Origin: VRUE01 sp033856195
GTDB taxonomy: Bacteria > Actinomycetota > Thermoleophilia > Solirubrobacterales > 70-9
DNA length: 64,000 bases
Direction: 5' to 3'
Assembly: GCA_033856195.1 (NCBI GenBank)
Contig: JAWVFL010000018.1
Location: 82,855-146,854, forward strand
The first letter of the stretch is position 1; each line of letters starts with the position of its first letter. Shown in pieces: positions 9,197-17,565 of this stretch. Made by a program: the position numbers and the translations under genes. The notes under the pieces were generated by a model that saw nothing but the letters and a program-made list of their open reading frames with translations, searched no databases and was not told where the DNA came from.

Positions 9197-9238
9197 CACG
9201 AGTGCTGTACGCGCTTCGCGTCCTTTTGGGCACTCGTG
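9197..9238 (-). promoter_or_regulatory. Nested inverted repeat in the leader of the His-rich gene
   Basis: A perfect 9-bp inverted repeat, CACGAGTGC (9197-9205) and GCACTCGTG (9230-9238), encloses a second hairpin ACGCG-CTT-CGCGT (9209-9221). It lies immediately upstream of the AGGAGG of the His-rich gene, so it could be an operator or an RNA structure acting on translation. Confidence 0.45.
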
Positions 9239-9298
9239 TTCGGGAAGGTACGGACCGCTTTCCAGCTGGGTTCAATTCGGTCGATTCCCCCTTCCCGG

Positions 9299-9406
9299 CT
9301 AGTTGAGTTCGATCACGCCAAGAGCGATCAGGAGAATCAGCGTCACGACTGCTGAGACGAGCAGAGAACCGCCGCAACCGAGCCTATTTGAGAAGAAGAG
9401 GAACAA
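9299..9406 (-). CDS. Possible 35-residue membrane peptide
   Basis: A TTG-started frame encoding FLFFSNRLGCGGSLLV... followed by a hydrophobic helix and ending VIELN. The RLGCGGSLLVS-hydrophobic layout resembles short single-pass peptides often found in actinobacterial genomes. No convincing ribosome-binding site is seen, so the start is uncertain. Otherwise the stretch 9239-9433 holds nothing recognisable. Confidence 0.35.
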   Translation of the reverse strand: MFLFFSNRLGCGGSLLVSAVVTLILLIALGVIELN

Positions 9407-9433
9407 GGGTTGGAGCTACCCCTGGATCCCAAG

Positions 9434-10282
9434 TCACAATCGCTCGCATCCCCGACTCGAGTCCACCCCAGCGCCGCCCCGGCAGTGGTCGAACCCAGGG
9501 CCGCCGCGCAGGCGGTCGGCGCCGCGATTGCCCCTGAGAGCGTCGGGGCCGGGGCCGCCCTTCAGCACATCCGGGCCCCCGCGGCCGAGGAGGCGGTCGC
9601 TGCCTGCTCCGCCGAAGATTCGATCCGCCGCAGCTCCGGCACCGACGTAATCGCTGCCACCTCCCGCGCAGACCAGATCACGGCCGGCGAGGGAAACGAC
9701 CGTGTCGTCTCCGGCAAAGGTGGCGATCACGTCGCGGGACCCCGTGCCGGCGATGGTGTCGTTACCGGCCGTTCCGGCAATCGTCACCGGGACCCCGCGG
9801 CAGCTCGCCGGGGGGCCGACGACGCTGGTCGTCGCAGAGGCTTTGTTGTTCGCTCCAACCGGGTCTTTCTGGTCCCCCTTCACCGAGGCTTTGTTGGTGA
9901 TCGTCCCGACTTTGCGAGGGATGACAGTGAGAATCACCGTCGGGGGTGGTCCGTAGTTGATGGTGGGCGCGTTGAGCCCGCCGAGAGCACAGGTGACTTT
10001 CTTCGCTTTGTGCGCGCACTGACCTGAGCTCGCGGTGGCAGAGACGAAGTCAACGCCCTTCGGAAGCTCGTCGGTGACGGTCACACCGCTCGCCGGATCG
10101 GGCCCGAGGTTCTGCACCTGCACCGTGTAGGCGAGGGACGACCCGACGCTGACCGGGTCGGGACTGTCGGCCTTGGAGATCGTCAAATCGGCCGAGCCCG
10201 CCTTCGCCGCCACCCCTACACCCACGCCCGCAAAGGCAAGAGCGAGCGCCGCTGTGATTGCGCATAGCCACCAGTTCCGCAC
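9434..10282 (-). CDS. Secreted DUF11 plus RTX-type calcium-binding repeat protein
   Basis: 282 aa. The GTG start follows GGGAGGA. A signal peptide (residues 1-27) leads to a DUF11 beta-sandwich of ~110 residues (ADLTISKADSPDPVSVGSSL onwards, with the NLGPDPASGVTV motif). After a linker come about nine RTX nonapeptide-like repeats (GTAGNDTIAG, GGAGSDRLLG, GGPGPDALRG), which fold as a Ca2+-bound beta-roll in this family. There is no type I secretion gene nearby, and the Sec signal suggests export by the general pathway. Probably a surface or matrix protein. Confidence 0.75.
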   Translation of the reverse strand: MRNWWLCAITAALALAFAGVGVGVAAKAGSADLTISKADSPDPVSVGSSLAYTVQVQNLGPDPASGVTVTDELPKGVDFVSATASSGQCAHKAKKVTCALGGLNAPTINYGPPPTVILTVIPRKVGTITNKASVKGDQKDPVGANNKASATTSVVGPPASCRGVPVTIAGTAGNDTIAGTGSRDVIATFAGDDTVVSLAGRDLVCAGGGSDYVGAGAAADRIFGGAGSDRLLGRGGPDVLKGGPGPDALRGNRGADRLRGGPGFDHCRGGAGVDSSRGCERL

Positions 10283-10385
10283 GGGTCCTCCCTTTCAGTA
10301 TTCGCCTTCTGTATTGAAACGCGGACCCATCAAGCCCGTCAGGCCCTATTGGCGATATTCCCCGGACGACGCGAAGTTAACCGAG

Positions 10386-10553
10386 CTAGGAGGATCTAGC
10401 GAAACCCCCGCACACGCCTGGCGGCGGCGGACGCTGCGCGGTGCGGCGTCCTCAGTCGGCCAAATAGCGCTGCTATTGGGCCTCCCTGCGTCCTTGCTCC
10501 GCTTGGTCCGGCGCTCGCCAGTCGCGCACCCGGGTTTCGCTAGATCCTCCTAG
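10386..10553. repeat. 168-bp fold-back element with 22-bp perfect inverted termini
   Basis: Positions 10386-10407 and 10532-10553 are perfect inverted copies (22 bp). The arms continue imperfectly inward, with a shared TGGCG block, and the exact centre is another hairpin: GGCC-A-AATAGC-GCT-GCTATT-G-GGCC at 10458-10482, midpoint 10470. The whole element can therefore fold into a single long stem. It sits between the start of the DUF11/RTX gene and the GST-like gene. It may be a MITE-like or palindromic extragenic repeat, or a structured RNA. No transposase is present. Confidence 0.6.
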
Positions 10554-10619
10554 TCCCGATTCTGCGCCGCTGGTAAACGCCGCCCGACGCCATGCAACCC
10601 CGCCGGGCACACTGTTGCA

Positions 10620-11378
10620 ATGAGTGAGAGCCCGGTTCTGATCACGATTCCGATCAGTCACTACTGCGAGAAGGCTCGCTGGGCGCTCGACCGGGCAGGC
10701 GTCTCCTACCAAGAGCAAGCGCACCTTCAGGTGATCCACTGGATCCCCGTCGCTCGCGCCGGCGGAAAGAAAACCGCGCCCGTGCTCGTCTGGGGAGGTC
10801 GGGTTTTTACCGACTCGGCGGACATCGTCGAGGAGGCCAGCGCAAAGGCGCCGCCAGACCGCAGCCTGTTCCCCGAGGACCCCGCCGCTGCGGCCGAGGT
10901 CCGGGCACTGCAACGTGACTTCGACACGTGCCTGGGGCCGGAGGGGCGCAGGTGGATGTACAACGGCCTGCGGGGGCGCCGCGACATTGCGATTGCCTAT
11001 GGGTGCACGGGCGTGCCCGCCTGGCAGCGCCGCGGGCTGCCGCTGGCTTACCCGGTGGCCGCCCGAATAATCGACCGCTACCTCGACGTCACGCCGGCAA
11101 CCGCCGCGCGGTCCGAGGCCGAGGTGCGGGCGGTCTTCGACGCTGTCGCCGAGCGGCTGGGCGATGGGCGACCCTACCTCAGTGGCGAGCGTTTCAGCGC
11201 CGCTGACCTGACTTTCGCCTCGCTGGCGGCGCCGGTCCTGATGCCGCCCGAGTACAGCGTGCCGCTCCCCCAACCCGACGAGCTTCCGACTGCGATGGCC
11301 GCGACGGTCCGCGAGTTGCGGGCGCATCCGGCCGGCGCGCACGCGCTCACGATGTTCCGCGAGGAGCGGCGCTCGTGA
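10620..11378 (+). CDS. Glutathione S-transferase-like protein
   Basis: 252 aa. The N-terminus has a thioredoxin-fold GST domain (ITIPISHYCEKARWALD, then APVL and the TDSADIVEEA segment that replaces the glutathione-contacting ES motif). The C-terminal helical domain contains the FSAADLTFASLAAP motif of the GST_C fold. Actinobacteria mostly lack glutathione, so the thiol used is unknown. The gene stands alone between the fold-back element and the cobalamin riboswitch. Confidence 0.75.
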   Translation: MSESPVLITIPISHYCEKARWALDRAGVSYQEQAHLQVIHWIPVARAGGKKTAPVLVWGGRVFTDSADIVEEASAKAPPDRSLFPEDPAAAAEVRALQRDFDTCLGPEGRRWMYNGLRGRRDIAIAYGCTGVPAWQRRGLPLAYPVAARIIDRYLDVTPATAARSEAEVRAVFDAVAERLGDGRPYLSGERFSAADLTFASLAAPVLMPPEYSVPLPQPDELPTAMAATVRELRAHPAGAHALTMFREERRS

Positions 11379-11429
11379 ACCTGAACCGCCTCCCCTGAAC
11401 TTCGCCGCCGCCGCGGCGGCTACGGTTCT

Positions 11430-11570
11430 TCTTGGCTGGAGCCCATATCCCTCCGGCTGGCACGAAGACCAGCGAAGTCCGGTGAGAACCCGGCGCTGTC
11501 CCGCAACTGCGATGCCCCCAAGAGGGGATGAGCCAGGTCGCCTGATTCGTGTCGACGGATCGGCCCTCGA
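11430..11570 (+). promoter_or_regulatory. Cobalamin (AdoCbl-type) riboswitch
   Basis: The core shows the conserved B12-element pieces in order: GAAGTCCGGTGAGAACCC, then GCTGTCCCGCAACTG, then GAGCCAGGTCGCCTG. It precedes btuF by about 65 nt. A G/C-rich region and a GGAGG (11623-11627) followed by T7 lie between it and the ATG, so control could be on translation of btuF or by termination at the T tract. The downstream genes are all for corrinoid uptake and assembly, which fits the ligand. Exact ends are estimated. Confidence 0.88.
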
Positions 11571-11634
11571 AGGAAGGGCGGTTCGCGCGGATCGCCCGCC
11601 GAGCTGACCCTTCGCGACAAGCGGAGGTTTTTTT

Positions 11635-12588
11635 ATGACATCGAACAAAGCGGGCGCGCTTCTCGCGACCGTAGTGGCCTTGGTCGCCGTGGGGTGCGGC
11701 GACTCGTCGCCCAGCTCATCCGGGAACAGCGGCGATCGTGGGGGCGGGTTCCCGGTGAGCGTCCACGACGCGACGCGGCAGGTGACCGTCGGCCAGCGCC
11801 CGGAGCGAATCGTCTCTCTCTCGCCATCGGCGACTGAAAGCCTGTTCGCGGTCGGCGCCGGCGATCAGGTCATCGCGGTGGATGACCAGTCCGACTACCC
11901 CAGCGGCGTCCCGCGCACCGACCTCTCCTCCTACCAGCCGAACGTCGAGGCAATCGTCCGCTACCGGCCAGACCTCGTCGTGCTTCCGGCCAGCGTGCCT
12001 CGGGACGTGATCGGCGGCCTGCGCGACGTCGGGCTCACCGTGCTGGCCGAGCCCGCGCCGGAGCAGCTGAGCGGGGCCTACCGACAGATCCGCCTGCTGG
12101 GCGCAGTCACCGGCCATCGCGGCGCCGGGGAACGGGTCGCCCGGCGCGTTCGCTCCCGGGTCGAGCGCGCGATCGCGACAGCGCCCAGCGGTCCCTCGCC
12201 GAAGGTCTTCCACGAGCTCGACCCCGACCTCTACAGCGCCAGCTCCGAGAGCTTCATCGGCCGGATCTACGCTCGCCTGGGCCTGCGCAACGTCGCCGAC
12301 CCGGCCGCCGCGAGCGCCGGGACCCCATATCCCCAGCTGTCTTCGGAGGCAGTCGTCGCCGCCGATCCGGACCTGATCGTGCTCGCCGATACGGAGTGCT
12401 GCGACCAGACCCCGGCAACGGTTCTCAACCGCGCTGGCTGGGAAGCCGTCTCGGCGGTGCGCAGCGGGGCCGTGGTCTCCATCGACGATGACATCGCCTC
12501 CCGCTGGGGCCCCCGCATCCCAGTCTTCGTCGAGAGGGTGTCGCGCGCGCTGGAGATGGCGGACCAAGGCCTCGGGTCGAGGGGATGA
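11635..12588 (+). CDS. btuF: Corrinoid ABC transporter substrate-binding lipoprotein BtuF
   Basis: 317 aa. Signal peptide with lipobox (LVAVGC, Cys near residue 22), then a TroA/BtuF-like fold that opens with RIVSLSPSATESLFAVGAG. It captures corrinoid outside the membrane for the BtuC permease. GGAGG at 11623-11627 with a T7 spacer defines the ATG. First gene of a seven-gene run controlled by the cobalamin riboswitch; its stop overlaps btuC by 4 nt. An iron-chelate receptor is the main alternative, but the riboswitch and downstream cob genes make corrinoid far more likely. Confidence 0.88.
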   Translation: MTSNKAGALLATVVALVAVGCGDSSPSSSGNSGDRGGGFPVSVHDATRQVTVGQRPERIVSLSPSATESLFAVGAGDQVIAVDDQSDYPSGVPRTDLSSYQPNVEAIVRYRPDLVVLPASVPRDVIGGLRDVGLTVLAEPAPEQLSGAYRQIRLLGAVTGHRGAGERVARRVRSRVERAIATAPSGPSPKVFHELDPDLYSASSESFIGRIYARLGLRNVADPAAASAGTPYPQLSSEAVVAADPDLIVLADTECCDQTPATVLNRAGWEAVSAVRSGAVVSIDDDIASRWGPRIPVFVERVSRALEMADQGLGSRG

Positions 12589-13610
12589 ACGCGGCGGTGG
12601 GAGAGCTGTCGTGGCGATGGATGCTCGCCGGTCTGGCGACACTCGTCCTCGCCCTGCTCACGGGGATGGCGCTCGGGCCGGCCGGCATCTCCCCCGTCGG
12701 CATCCTCGGCGACCTGGCCTCTCGCCTCCCGCTCCTGAACGTGCACAACCCGCTGTCGCGGCTGGACAACGCGGTGCTGTGGGAGCTGCGGGCCCCGCGG
12801 GTGGCCCTCGGCGCCCTCGTCGGCGCCACCCTGGCGATATCGGGCGGCGCCTACCAGGCCGTCTTCCGCAATCCGCTGGCGGATCCCTACCTGCTCGGCG
12901 CCGCCGCCGGCGCGGGCCTGGGCGCAACCGTTGCGATCGTCTACGGAGAATGGATCCCGCTGCCGCTTGCCGCATTCGCGGGGGCGATCGCCGCTGCAGG
13001 CGGCGCCTATCTCCTCGGCCGTTCGGTGGGGGGCGGTCGCGACGCCGCGACGCTGATCCTCGCCGGCGTCGCAATCGCCGCCTTCCTGACCGCCCTGCAA
13101 ACGCTCCTGCTGCAGCAAAACACGGAAAACGTGCGCGCCGTCTACTCCTGGCTGCTCGGCCGCCTCTCGACCTCCGGCTGGGGAGACGTCCAGCTGGCAC
13201 TTCCCTACGCGGCGGTGAGCGTGCTCGTGATCCTCGCCAACCGCCGAATCCTCGATGCCCTGAGGGTGGGTGACGACGAGGCGCTTGGGCTCGGCGTTCC
13301 GGTTGCCCGAGTCCGACTCCTCACCGTGGGCGCCGCGACCCTGGGGACCGCGGCGGCGGTCGCGGTCAGCGGGCTGATCGGCTTCGTCGGAATCGTCGTG
13401 CCGCACGCGGTGCGATTGCTGGCCGGCTCGAGCTACCGCGTCGTCCTGCCGCTCTCGGCGCTGTTCGGGGCAGCCTTCCTGGTCTTGGCCGATGTCGTCG
13501 CCCGCACCGCGCTATCGCCCTCCGAGCTTCCGATCGGGGTAGTAACCGCCTGCGTGGGGGCGCCTTTCTTCGCGATTCTGCTGCGCAGGGCGAGGACGGC
13601 GGGCGCTTGA
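12585..13610 (+). CDS. btuC: Corrinoid ABC transporter permease BtuC
   Basis: 341 aa FecCD/BtuC-family permease with about ten membrane helices. Family landmarks include ELRAPRVALGALVGATLAIS near residue 65 and GLIGFVGIVVPHAVRLLAG near residue 265. ATG overlaps the btuF stop (ATGA), and its own stop overlaps the ATPase start. It forms the translocation channel with BtuD. Confidence 0.9.
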   Translation: MNAAVGELSWRWMLAGLATLVLALLTGMALGPAGISPVGILGDLASRLPLLNVHNPLSRLDNAVLWELRAPRVALGALVGATLAISGGAYQAVFRNPLADPYLLGAAAGAGLGATVAIVYGEWIPLPLAAFAGAIAAAGGAYLLGRSVGGGRDAATLILAGVAIAAFLTALQTLLLQQNTENVRAVYSWLLGRLSTSGWGDVQLALPYAAVSVLVILANRRILDALRVGDDEALGLGVPVARVRLLTVGAATLGTAAAVAVSGLIGFVGIVVPHAVRLLAGSSYRVVLPLSALFGAAFLVLADVVARTALSPSELPIGVVTACVGAPFFAILLRRARTAGA

Positions 13611-14386
13611 TCGCCCTCGATCGAGTCAGCGTGCGCCTGGGCGGGCGGCCCGTCCTCGATGGTGTGACCCTGCGCGTGGAGAACGGCTGCTGGACCACCC
13701 TGATCGGTCCCAACGGCGCCGGCAAGACGACGCTTCTGCGGGCTGTCGCCGGCGCCGTGGCGAACGCCGGCTCGATCACCGTGAACGGCCGCGAGCTGCG
13801 CTCGCTCTCGGCTCGGGCCCGCGCGCGAATCCTCGCGCTCGTGCCCCAGAGCCCGGTGTTGCCGTCCGACATGACCGTCGGCGAGTACGTCCTGCTCGGC
13901 CGCACCCCACATCTCGGGATGCTCGGGCGGGCCGGCAAGACCGACTACGAAGCGGTCGCCGAGGCGATCGACCGTCTCGACCTGGGCTCGCTGGCGAAGC
14001 GGCGCCTCGATGCGCTCAGCGGGGGCGAGCGCCAGCGAGCGGTGCTCGCCCGCACCGTTGCCCAGGATGCACCCGTCCTCCTGCTCGACGAGCCGACGAC
14101 GGCGCTCGACATCGGCCGCCAGCAGGAGGTTCTGGAGCTGATTGGCGAACTGCGCGCCGAGCGCGGGCTGACCGTGCTCGGCGCGATGCACGACCTGACG
14201 CTTGCCGGCCAGTACGCCGATCGGCTGGCGCTGCTGGACGGCGGCCGCCTCGTCGCGCGGGGCAGCGCGAACGAGGTGCTTACGGAGCAGCTGATCGCCC
14301 GGCACTATCGCGCCCGCGTGCAGGTCACGATGCTCGGTGATGCACCGGTCGTCTTCCCGGCCCGGCTGGCAAGGGTGGCGCAATGA
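13607..14386 (+). CDS. btuD: Corrinoid ABC transporter ATPase BtuD
   Basis: 259 aa ATPase with Walker A GPNGAGKTT, signature LSGGERQR, Walker B VLLLDEPTTALD and a switch histidine in AMHD. It is of the FecE/BtuD group that pairs with FecCD permeases. The start is a TTG at 13607 overlapping the btuC stop (TTGA). The stop overlaps cobO in an ATGA, so the transport and assembly genes are translationally coupled. Confidence 0.9.
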   Translation: MIALDRVSVRLGGRPVLDGVTLRVENGCWTTLIGPNGAGKTTLLRAVAGAVANAGSITVNGRELRSLSARARARILALVPQSPVLPSDMTVGEYVLLGRTPHLGMLGRAGKTDYEAVAEAIDRLDLGSLAKRRLDALSGGERQRAVLARTVAQDAPVLLLDEPTTALDIGRQQEVLELIGELRAERGLTVLGAMHDLTLAGQYADRLALLDGGRLVARGSANEVLTEQLIARHYRARVQVTMLGDAPVVFPARLARVAQ

Positions 14387-14952
14387 GTCGCCAGAAACCT
14401 GGACGCGAGCCCCCGTCCAAGCCACCGCTCACCCGCCAGCGCTCGATCATCCTGGTCAACACCGGCGACGGCAAGGGCAAGTCGACGGCTGCCTTCGGTG
14501 TCGTCTTGCGCGGCGTGGCGCGGGGCTGGCGGGTCTCGGTCGTGCAGTTCGTCAAGTCGGACAAGTGGAAGGTCGGCGAGGAGGAGGTCTGCCGCCAGCT
14601 CGGAGTCGAGTGGGCTCAAACCGGCGACGGCTTCAGCTGGCTGAGCGACGACCTCGAGCGCAGCCGTGCACTGGCGGACGCGGCCTGGGAGCTCGCCCGC
14701 GAGACGATTGCGGCGGGAGAGCATCGCCTGGTCGTGCTGGACGAGTTGACCTACCCGATGAACTGGGGCTGGATCCCGGTCGAGGAGGTCATCGAGGCGC
14801 TGCGTTCGCGACCGCGGGACGTGAACGTGATCGCGACTGGCCGCGATGCCCCACCGGAGCTGATCGAGGTGGCGGACACGGTGACCGAGATGAGGAAGGT
14901 CTCGCATGCTTATGACCGGGGCGTGCGCGCCAAGCGGGGGATCGATTTCTGA
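14383..14952 (+). CDS. cobO: Corrinoid adenosyltransferase, CobO/BtuR type
   Basis: 189 aa. The P-loop is NTGDGKGKSTAAFG near residue 24, and the family segments VVQFVKSDKW, VVLDELTYPMNWGW and VIATGRDAPPEL follow in order. It transfers the 5'-deoxyadenosyl group from ATP to cob(I)alamin or cob(I)yrinic acid diamide. A second, unrelated adenosyltransferase of PduO type lies at 37812. Overlaps btuD by 4 nt and cobU by 1 nt. Confidence 0.93.
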   Translation: MSRQKPGREPPSKPPLTRQRSIILVNTGDGKGKSTAAFGVVLRGVARGWRVSVVQFVKSDKWKVGEEEVCRQLGVEWAQTGDGFSWLSDDLERSRALADAAWELARETIAAGEHRLVVLDELTYPMNWGWIPVEEVIEALRSRPRDVNVIATGRDAPPELIEVADTVTEMRKVSHAYDRGVRAKRGIDF

Positions 14953-15479
14953 TGGCGTTGACGCTGCTCCTTGGCGGCGCCCGCAGTGGAAAGTCCGCAC
15001 TTGCCCTTCGCCGAGCGCGGAGGTTCGCCGGACCGGTGGTGTTCATCGCAACCGCAGAGCCGCGCGATGCAGAGATGGTCGCGCGCATCGCGCACCATCA
15101 GGCGGAGCGTCCAGAGGAGTGGACGACCATCAATGCGCCCTTGGACCTCGCGGAGGCGTTGACCGGGGCACCCGAGCGAGCATGCGTGATAGTCGACTGC
15201 CTCTCGCTCTGGGTTTCGAATCTGCTCGAGCGGGACGAGGAGGGAACGATCGCTCCGCTTGCAGTCGAGGCCGCGCGGTGCGCTGCCGGGCGCCCGGCGC
15301 CGACGATCGCGGTGAGCAACGAGGTCGGCATGGGGATCGTCCCGGCCAACGAGCTCGCGCGGCGCTACCGCGACGTGTTGGGCCGGGTCAACGCGATTTG
15401 GGCAGACCATGCAACCGAGTCGGCGCTTGTCATCGCCGGCAGACAGCTCTCCCTGGGGACTGAAGAAGATGGCGCCTGA
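14952..15479 (+). CDS. cobU: Adenosylcobinamide kinase / guanylyltransferase CobU
   Basis: 175 aa, full length for the family. Walker A GGARSGKS is at the N-terminus, followed by the ATAEPRDAEM, DCLSLWVSNL and SNEVGMGIVP motifs. It phosphorylates adenosylcobinamide and converts it to the GDP derivative used by CobS. The 3' end overlaps the probable cobT start by 11 nt. Confidence 0.93.
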   Translation: MALTLLLGGARSGKSALALRRARRFAGPVVFIATAEPRDAEMVARIAHHQAERPEEWTTINAPLDLAEALTGAPERACVIVDCLSLWVSNLLERDEEGTIAPLAVEAARCAAGRPAPTIAVSNEVGMGIVPANELARRYRDVLGRVNAIWADHATESALVIAGRQLSLGTEEDGA

Positions 15480-16569
15480 GGGGGCCACCGGCGCAGCCAA
15501 GCCCTCGCCTGACCGCGCGCTGATTGAGCGGACGATCGAGTCGATCCCGGAGCCCGACGCCGCCGCCGCGGCCGCTGCCCGCGCCGCACTGGACGCCAAG
15601 ACCAAGCCCCGCGGCAGTCTCGGGCGACTCGAGGATCTGGCCTGCCGGGTCGCGGCGATCCGGGGCAGCGCGGAACCGGGGCGGCTGAGGCCGGCGGTGG
15701 TCGTCTGCGCCGCCGACCACGGGATCGCCGCAGAGGGTGTCAGTGCCTATCCGCAGGAGGTCACGGCTCAGATGCTGCGCACCTTCGCCGGCGGGCGGGC
15801 GGCAGTCAGCGTGCTTGCCCGCGAGGCTGACGCCCGCCTCGTCGTCGTCGACGTCGGCGTCCGTGAGCCGCTCGCCGACCCCTCGATCCTCGACCGGAGG
15901 GTGCGTGCCGGAACCGCCAACGCGGCCGAGGGCCCGGCGATGACGATCGCCGAGGCCGAGCGCGCCGTGTCAATCGGCATCGAGCTCGTCGACGAGCTGG
16001 TCGGAGAGGGTGTCTCCCTCTTTGCGCTCGGCGAGATCGGGATCGCCAACACCACCGCTGCCAGCGCCCTGACCGCAGCCCTTCTTCGGGTGGGCCCCGG
16101 CGCGGTCTGCGGGCGTGGGACCGGGCTCGATGACGACGGCTTGGAGCGCAAGGTCGCCACCGTCTGGCGGGCGCTCGAGGCGAACTGCGTTTCCCCCTGG
16201 GATCCGCTCGGCGCGCTGGCGGGAGTGGGAGGACTCGAGATCGCCGCGCTGACGGGCGTGGTGCTCGGCAGCGCGGCCCAGCGCACGCCCGTTCTTCTCG
16301 ACGGCTTCATCACCGGCGCCGCGGCGCTCGCGGCGGTCTGCCTCGGGCAGCGCTGCGCCGGAGCACTGATCGCTGCCCACCGATCGCCCGAGCCCGGCCA
16401 TAGCCTGATCCTCCACGCGCTCGAGCTCGAGCCATTGTTGGAGCTGGAGATGCGCCTCGGAGAGGGGAGCGGGGCGGCGCTCGCGCTTCCGCTCGTCGCG
16501 GCCGCGATGGCGATCCTCTCCGACATGGCGACCTTCGAGGACGCCGGAGTGACCGACGCCGGTGCCTGA
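15469..16569 (+). CDS. cobT: Nicotinate-nucleotide:dimethylbenzimidazole phosphoribosyltransferase CobT
   Basis: About 366 aa from the ATG at 15469 (MAPEGATG), which follows GAAGAAG inside the cobU tail. It activates the lower-ligand base as alpha-ribazole phosphate. Family motifs: KPRGSLGRLEDLA, CAADHGIAAEGVSAYPQEVT, ALGEIGIANTT and, near the C-terminus, SPEPGH with the conserved Glu region. An upstream in-frame start at 15409 lies well inside cobU and is unlikely. Confidence 0.92.
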   Translation: MAPEGATGAAKPSPDRALIERTIESIPEPDAAAAAAARAALDAKTKPRGSLGRLEDLACRVAAIRGSAEPGRLRPAVVVCAADHGIAAEGVSAYPQEVTAQMLRTFAGGRAAVSVLAREADARLVVVDVGVREPLADPSILDRRVRAGTANAAEGPAMTIAEAERAVSIGIELVDELVGEGVSLFALGEIGIANTTAASALTAALLRVGPGAVCGRGTGLDDDGLERKVATVWRALEANCVSPWDPLGALAGVGGLEIAALTGVVLGSAAQRTPVLLDGFITGAAALAAVCLGQRCAGALIAAHRSPEPGHSLILHALELEPLLELEMRLGEGSGAALALPLVAAAMAILSDMATFEDAGVTDAGA

Positions 16570-17320
16570 GAAAAGGCTAGCCGGGCGAGCCCTGCTGAGC
16601 GCAATCGGCTTCCTCACCCGGTTGCCAGTACGACGCCCGGCGTCGCTCCCTGCCTCTGAGTTCGCCGCCGCCGCCGTGCTCTTCCCCCTCGTCGGCGCGG
16701 CGCTCGGGGGGATGATCGGCGCGACGGCCCTCGCGCTCGCCCAAGTCCTGCCAGCGCTTCTCGCCGCGACGCTGGCGGTGGCGCTCGAGCTGATCCTCAC
16801 CGGCGCCCTCCACGTCGACGGCCTGGCCGACGGCGCCGACGGGCTCGCGGGTCGCAATCCCGAGCATTCACTGGAGATCATGCGCGACCACTCGCTCGGC
16901 GCCAACGGAGCCTCGGCCCTGTCGCTCGATCTACTCGCGAAAGCGGTCGCTCTTGGGGCCCTGGCCGAAAGCGGCGTCGTGCTCCCGGTCGTGGCTGCCT
17001 TCGCCGTCTCGCGCGCCGCGCCCCTTCCACTCGCCGCCGCCCTCCCCTATGCGCGCTCGGGTAGTGGAACCGGACGGTCGCTCGCCGACCGTCTCGGCCT
17101 GCGCGGCGCAGGCGCGGGTGTCGCCTTGGCGACCTTGATCGCCGTTGGTGCGACCGGTGCGTGGGCATTCGGGACGCTGGCCTGCCTCGCGCTCGTGAGT
17201 GGAGCTGTCGGCGGGCTGGCACGACAGCGGCTCCACGGAGTGACAGGCGACGTGATGGGCGCCGCGATCGAGCTGACGGCAACGCTCGGACTGATCCTCG
17301 CAGCCGGCTGGCAGGCCTAG
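16562..17320 (+). CDS. cobS: Adenosylcobinamide-GDP ribazoletransferase CobS
   Basis: 252 aa polytopic membrane enzyme that joins adenosylcobinamide-GDP with alpha-ribazole(-phosphate). The diagnostic stretch DGLADGADGL, then EIMRDHSLG, is present, followed by about six hydrophobic helices. GTG start overlaps the cobT stop by 8 nt. Last gene of the riboswitch operon. Corrin-ring synthesis genes are not in this window, so the operon is set up for salvage of imported corrinoids, or for late steps of a pathway whose other genes lie elsewhere. Confidence 0.92.
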   Translation: MPEKRLAGRALLSAIGFLTRLPVRRPASLPASEFAAAAVLFPLVGAALGGMIGATALALAQVLPALLAATLAVALELILTGALHVDGLADGADGLAGRNPEHSLEIMRDHSLGANGASALSLDLLAKAVALGALAESGVVLPVVAAFAVSRAAPLPLAAALPYARSGSGTGRSLADRLGLRGAGAGVALATLIAVGATGAWAFGTLACLALVSGAVGGLARQRLHGVTGDVMGAAIELTATLGLILAAGWQA

Positions 17321-17565
17321 ACGCCGTGGCGGTAAGTCTCCAGTCTCATGCGCTGCTCGCGGGCGAGCAGCGCTGGGCTCTCCTCGATCACCCGCGTGGT
17401 CGCCACCAGGTTCTCGATCGTCTCCGGGTCTTTGGCCGCCAGCAGGCCACGGGGCTCGCCACGGCAACGGCATGCGCCAGAGACTTCACTGCCGGGTACG
17501 ACAAGGCGCGCCAGGCCGCTAGATCCAACGCCTGACACTGCCCTTGTAGCGGCGGTACTCCTCAC
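17317..17565 (-). pseudogene. Coding-like fragment downstream of the ICMT-family gene
   Basis: The C-terminal ~40 residues of this frame (AAKDPETIENL, then ESPALLAREQRMRLETY) have the codon and residue usage of a real helical protein, while the N-terminal part does not. It overlaps the end of the adjacent minus-strand gene and the cobS stop. It could be the remnant of a lost gene or a very short gene with an unrecognised start. Confidence 0.25.

Noticed and set aside
10173..10553. Open frame running through the fold-back element
   Set aside because: It spans the inverted-repeat arms, has no ribosome-binding site and an Arg/Pro-rich product; the DNA structure explains the region better.
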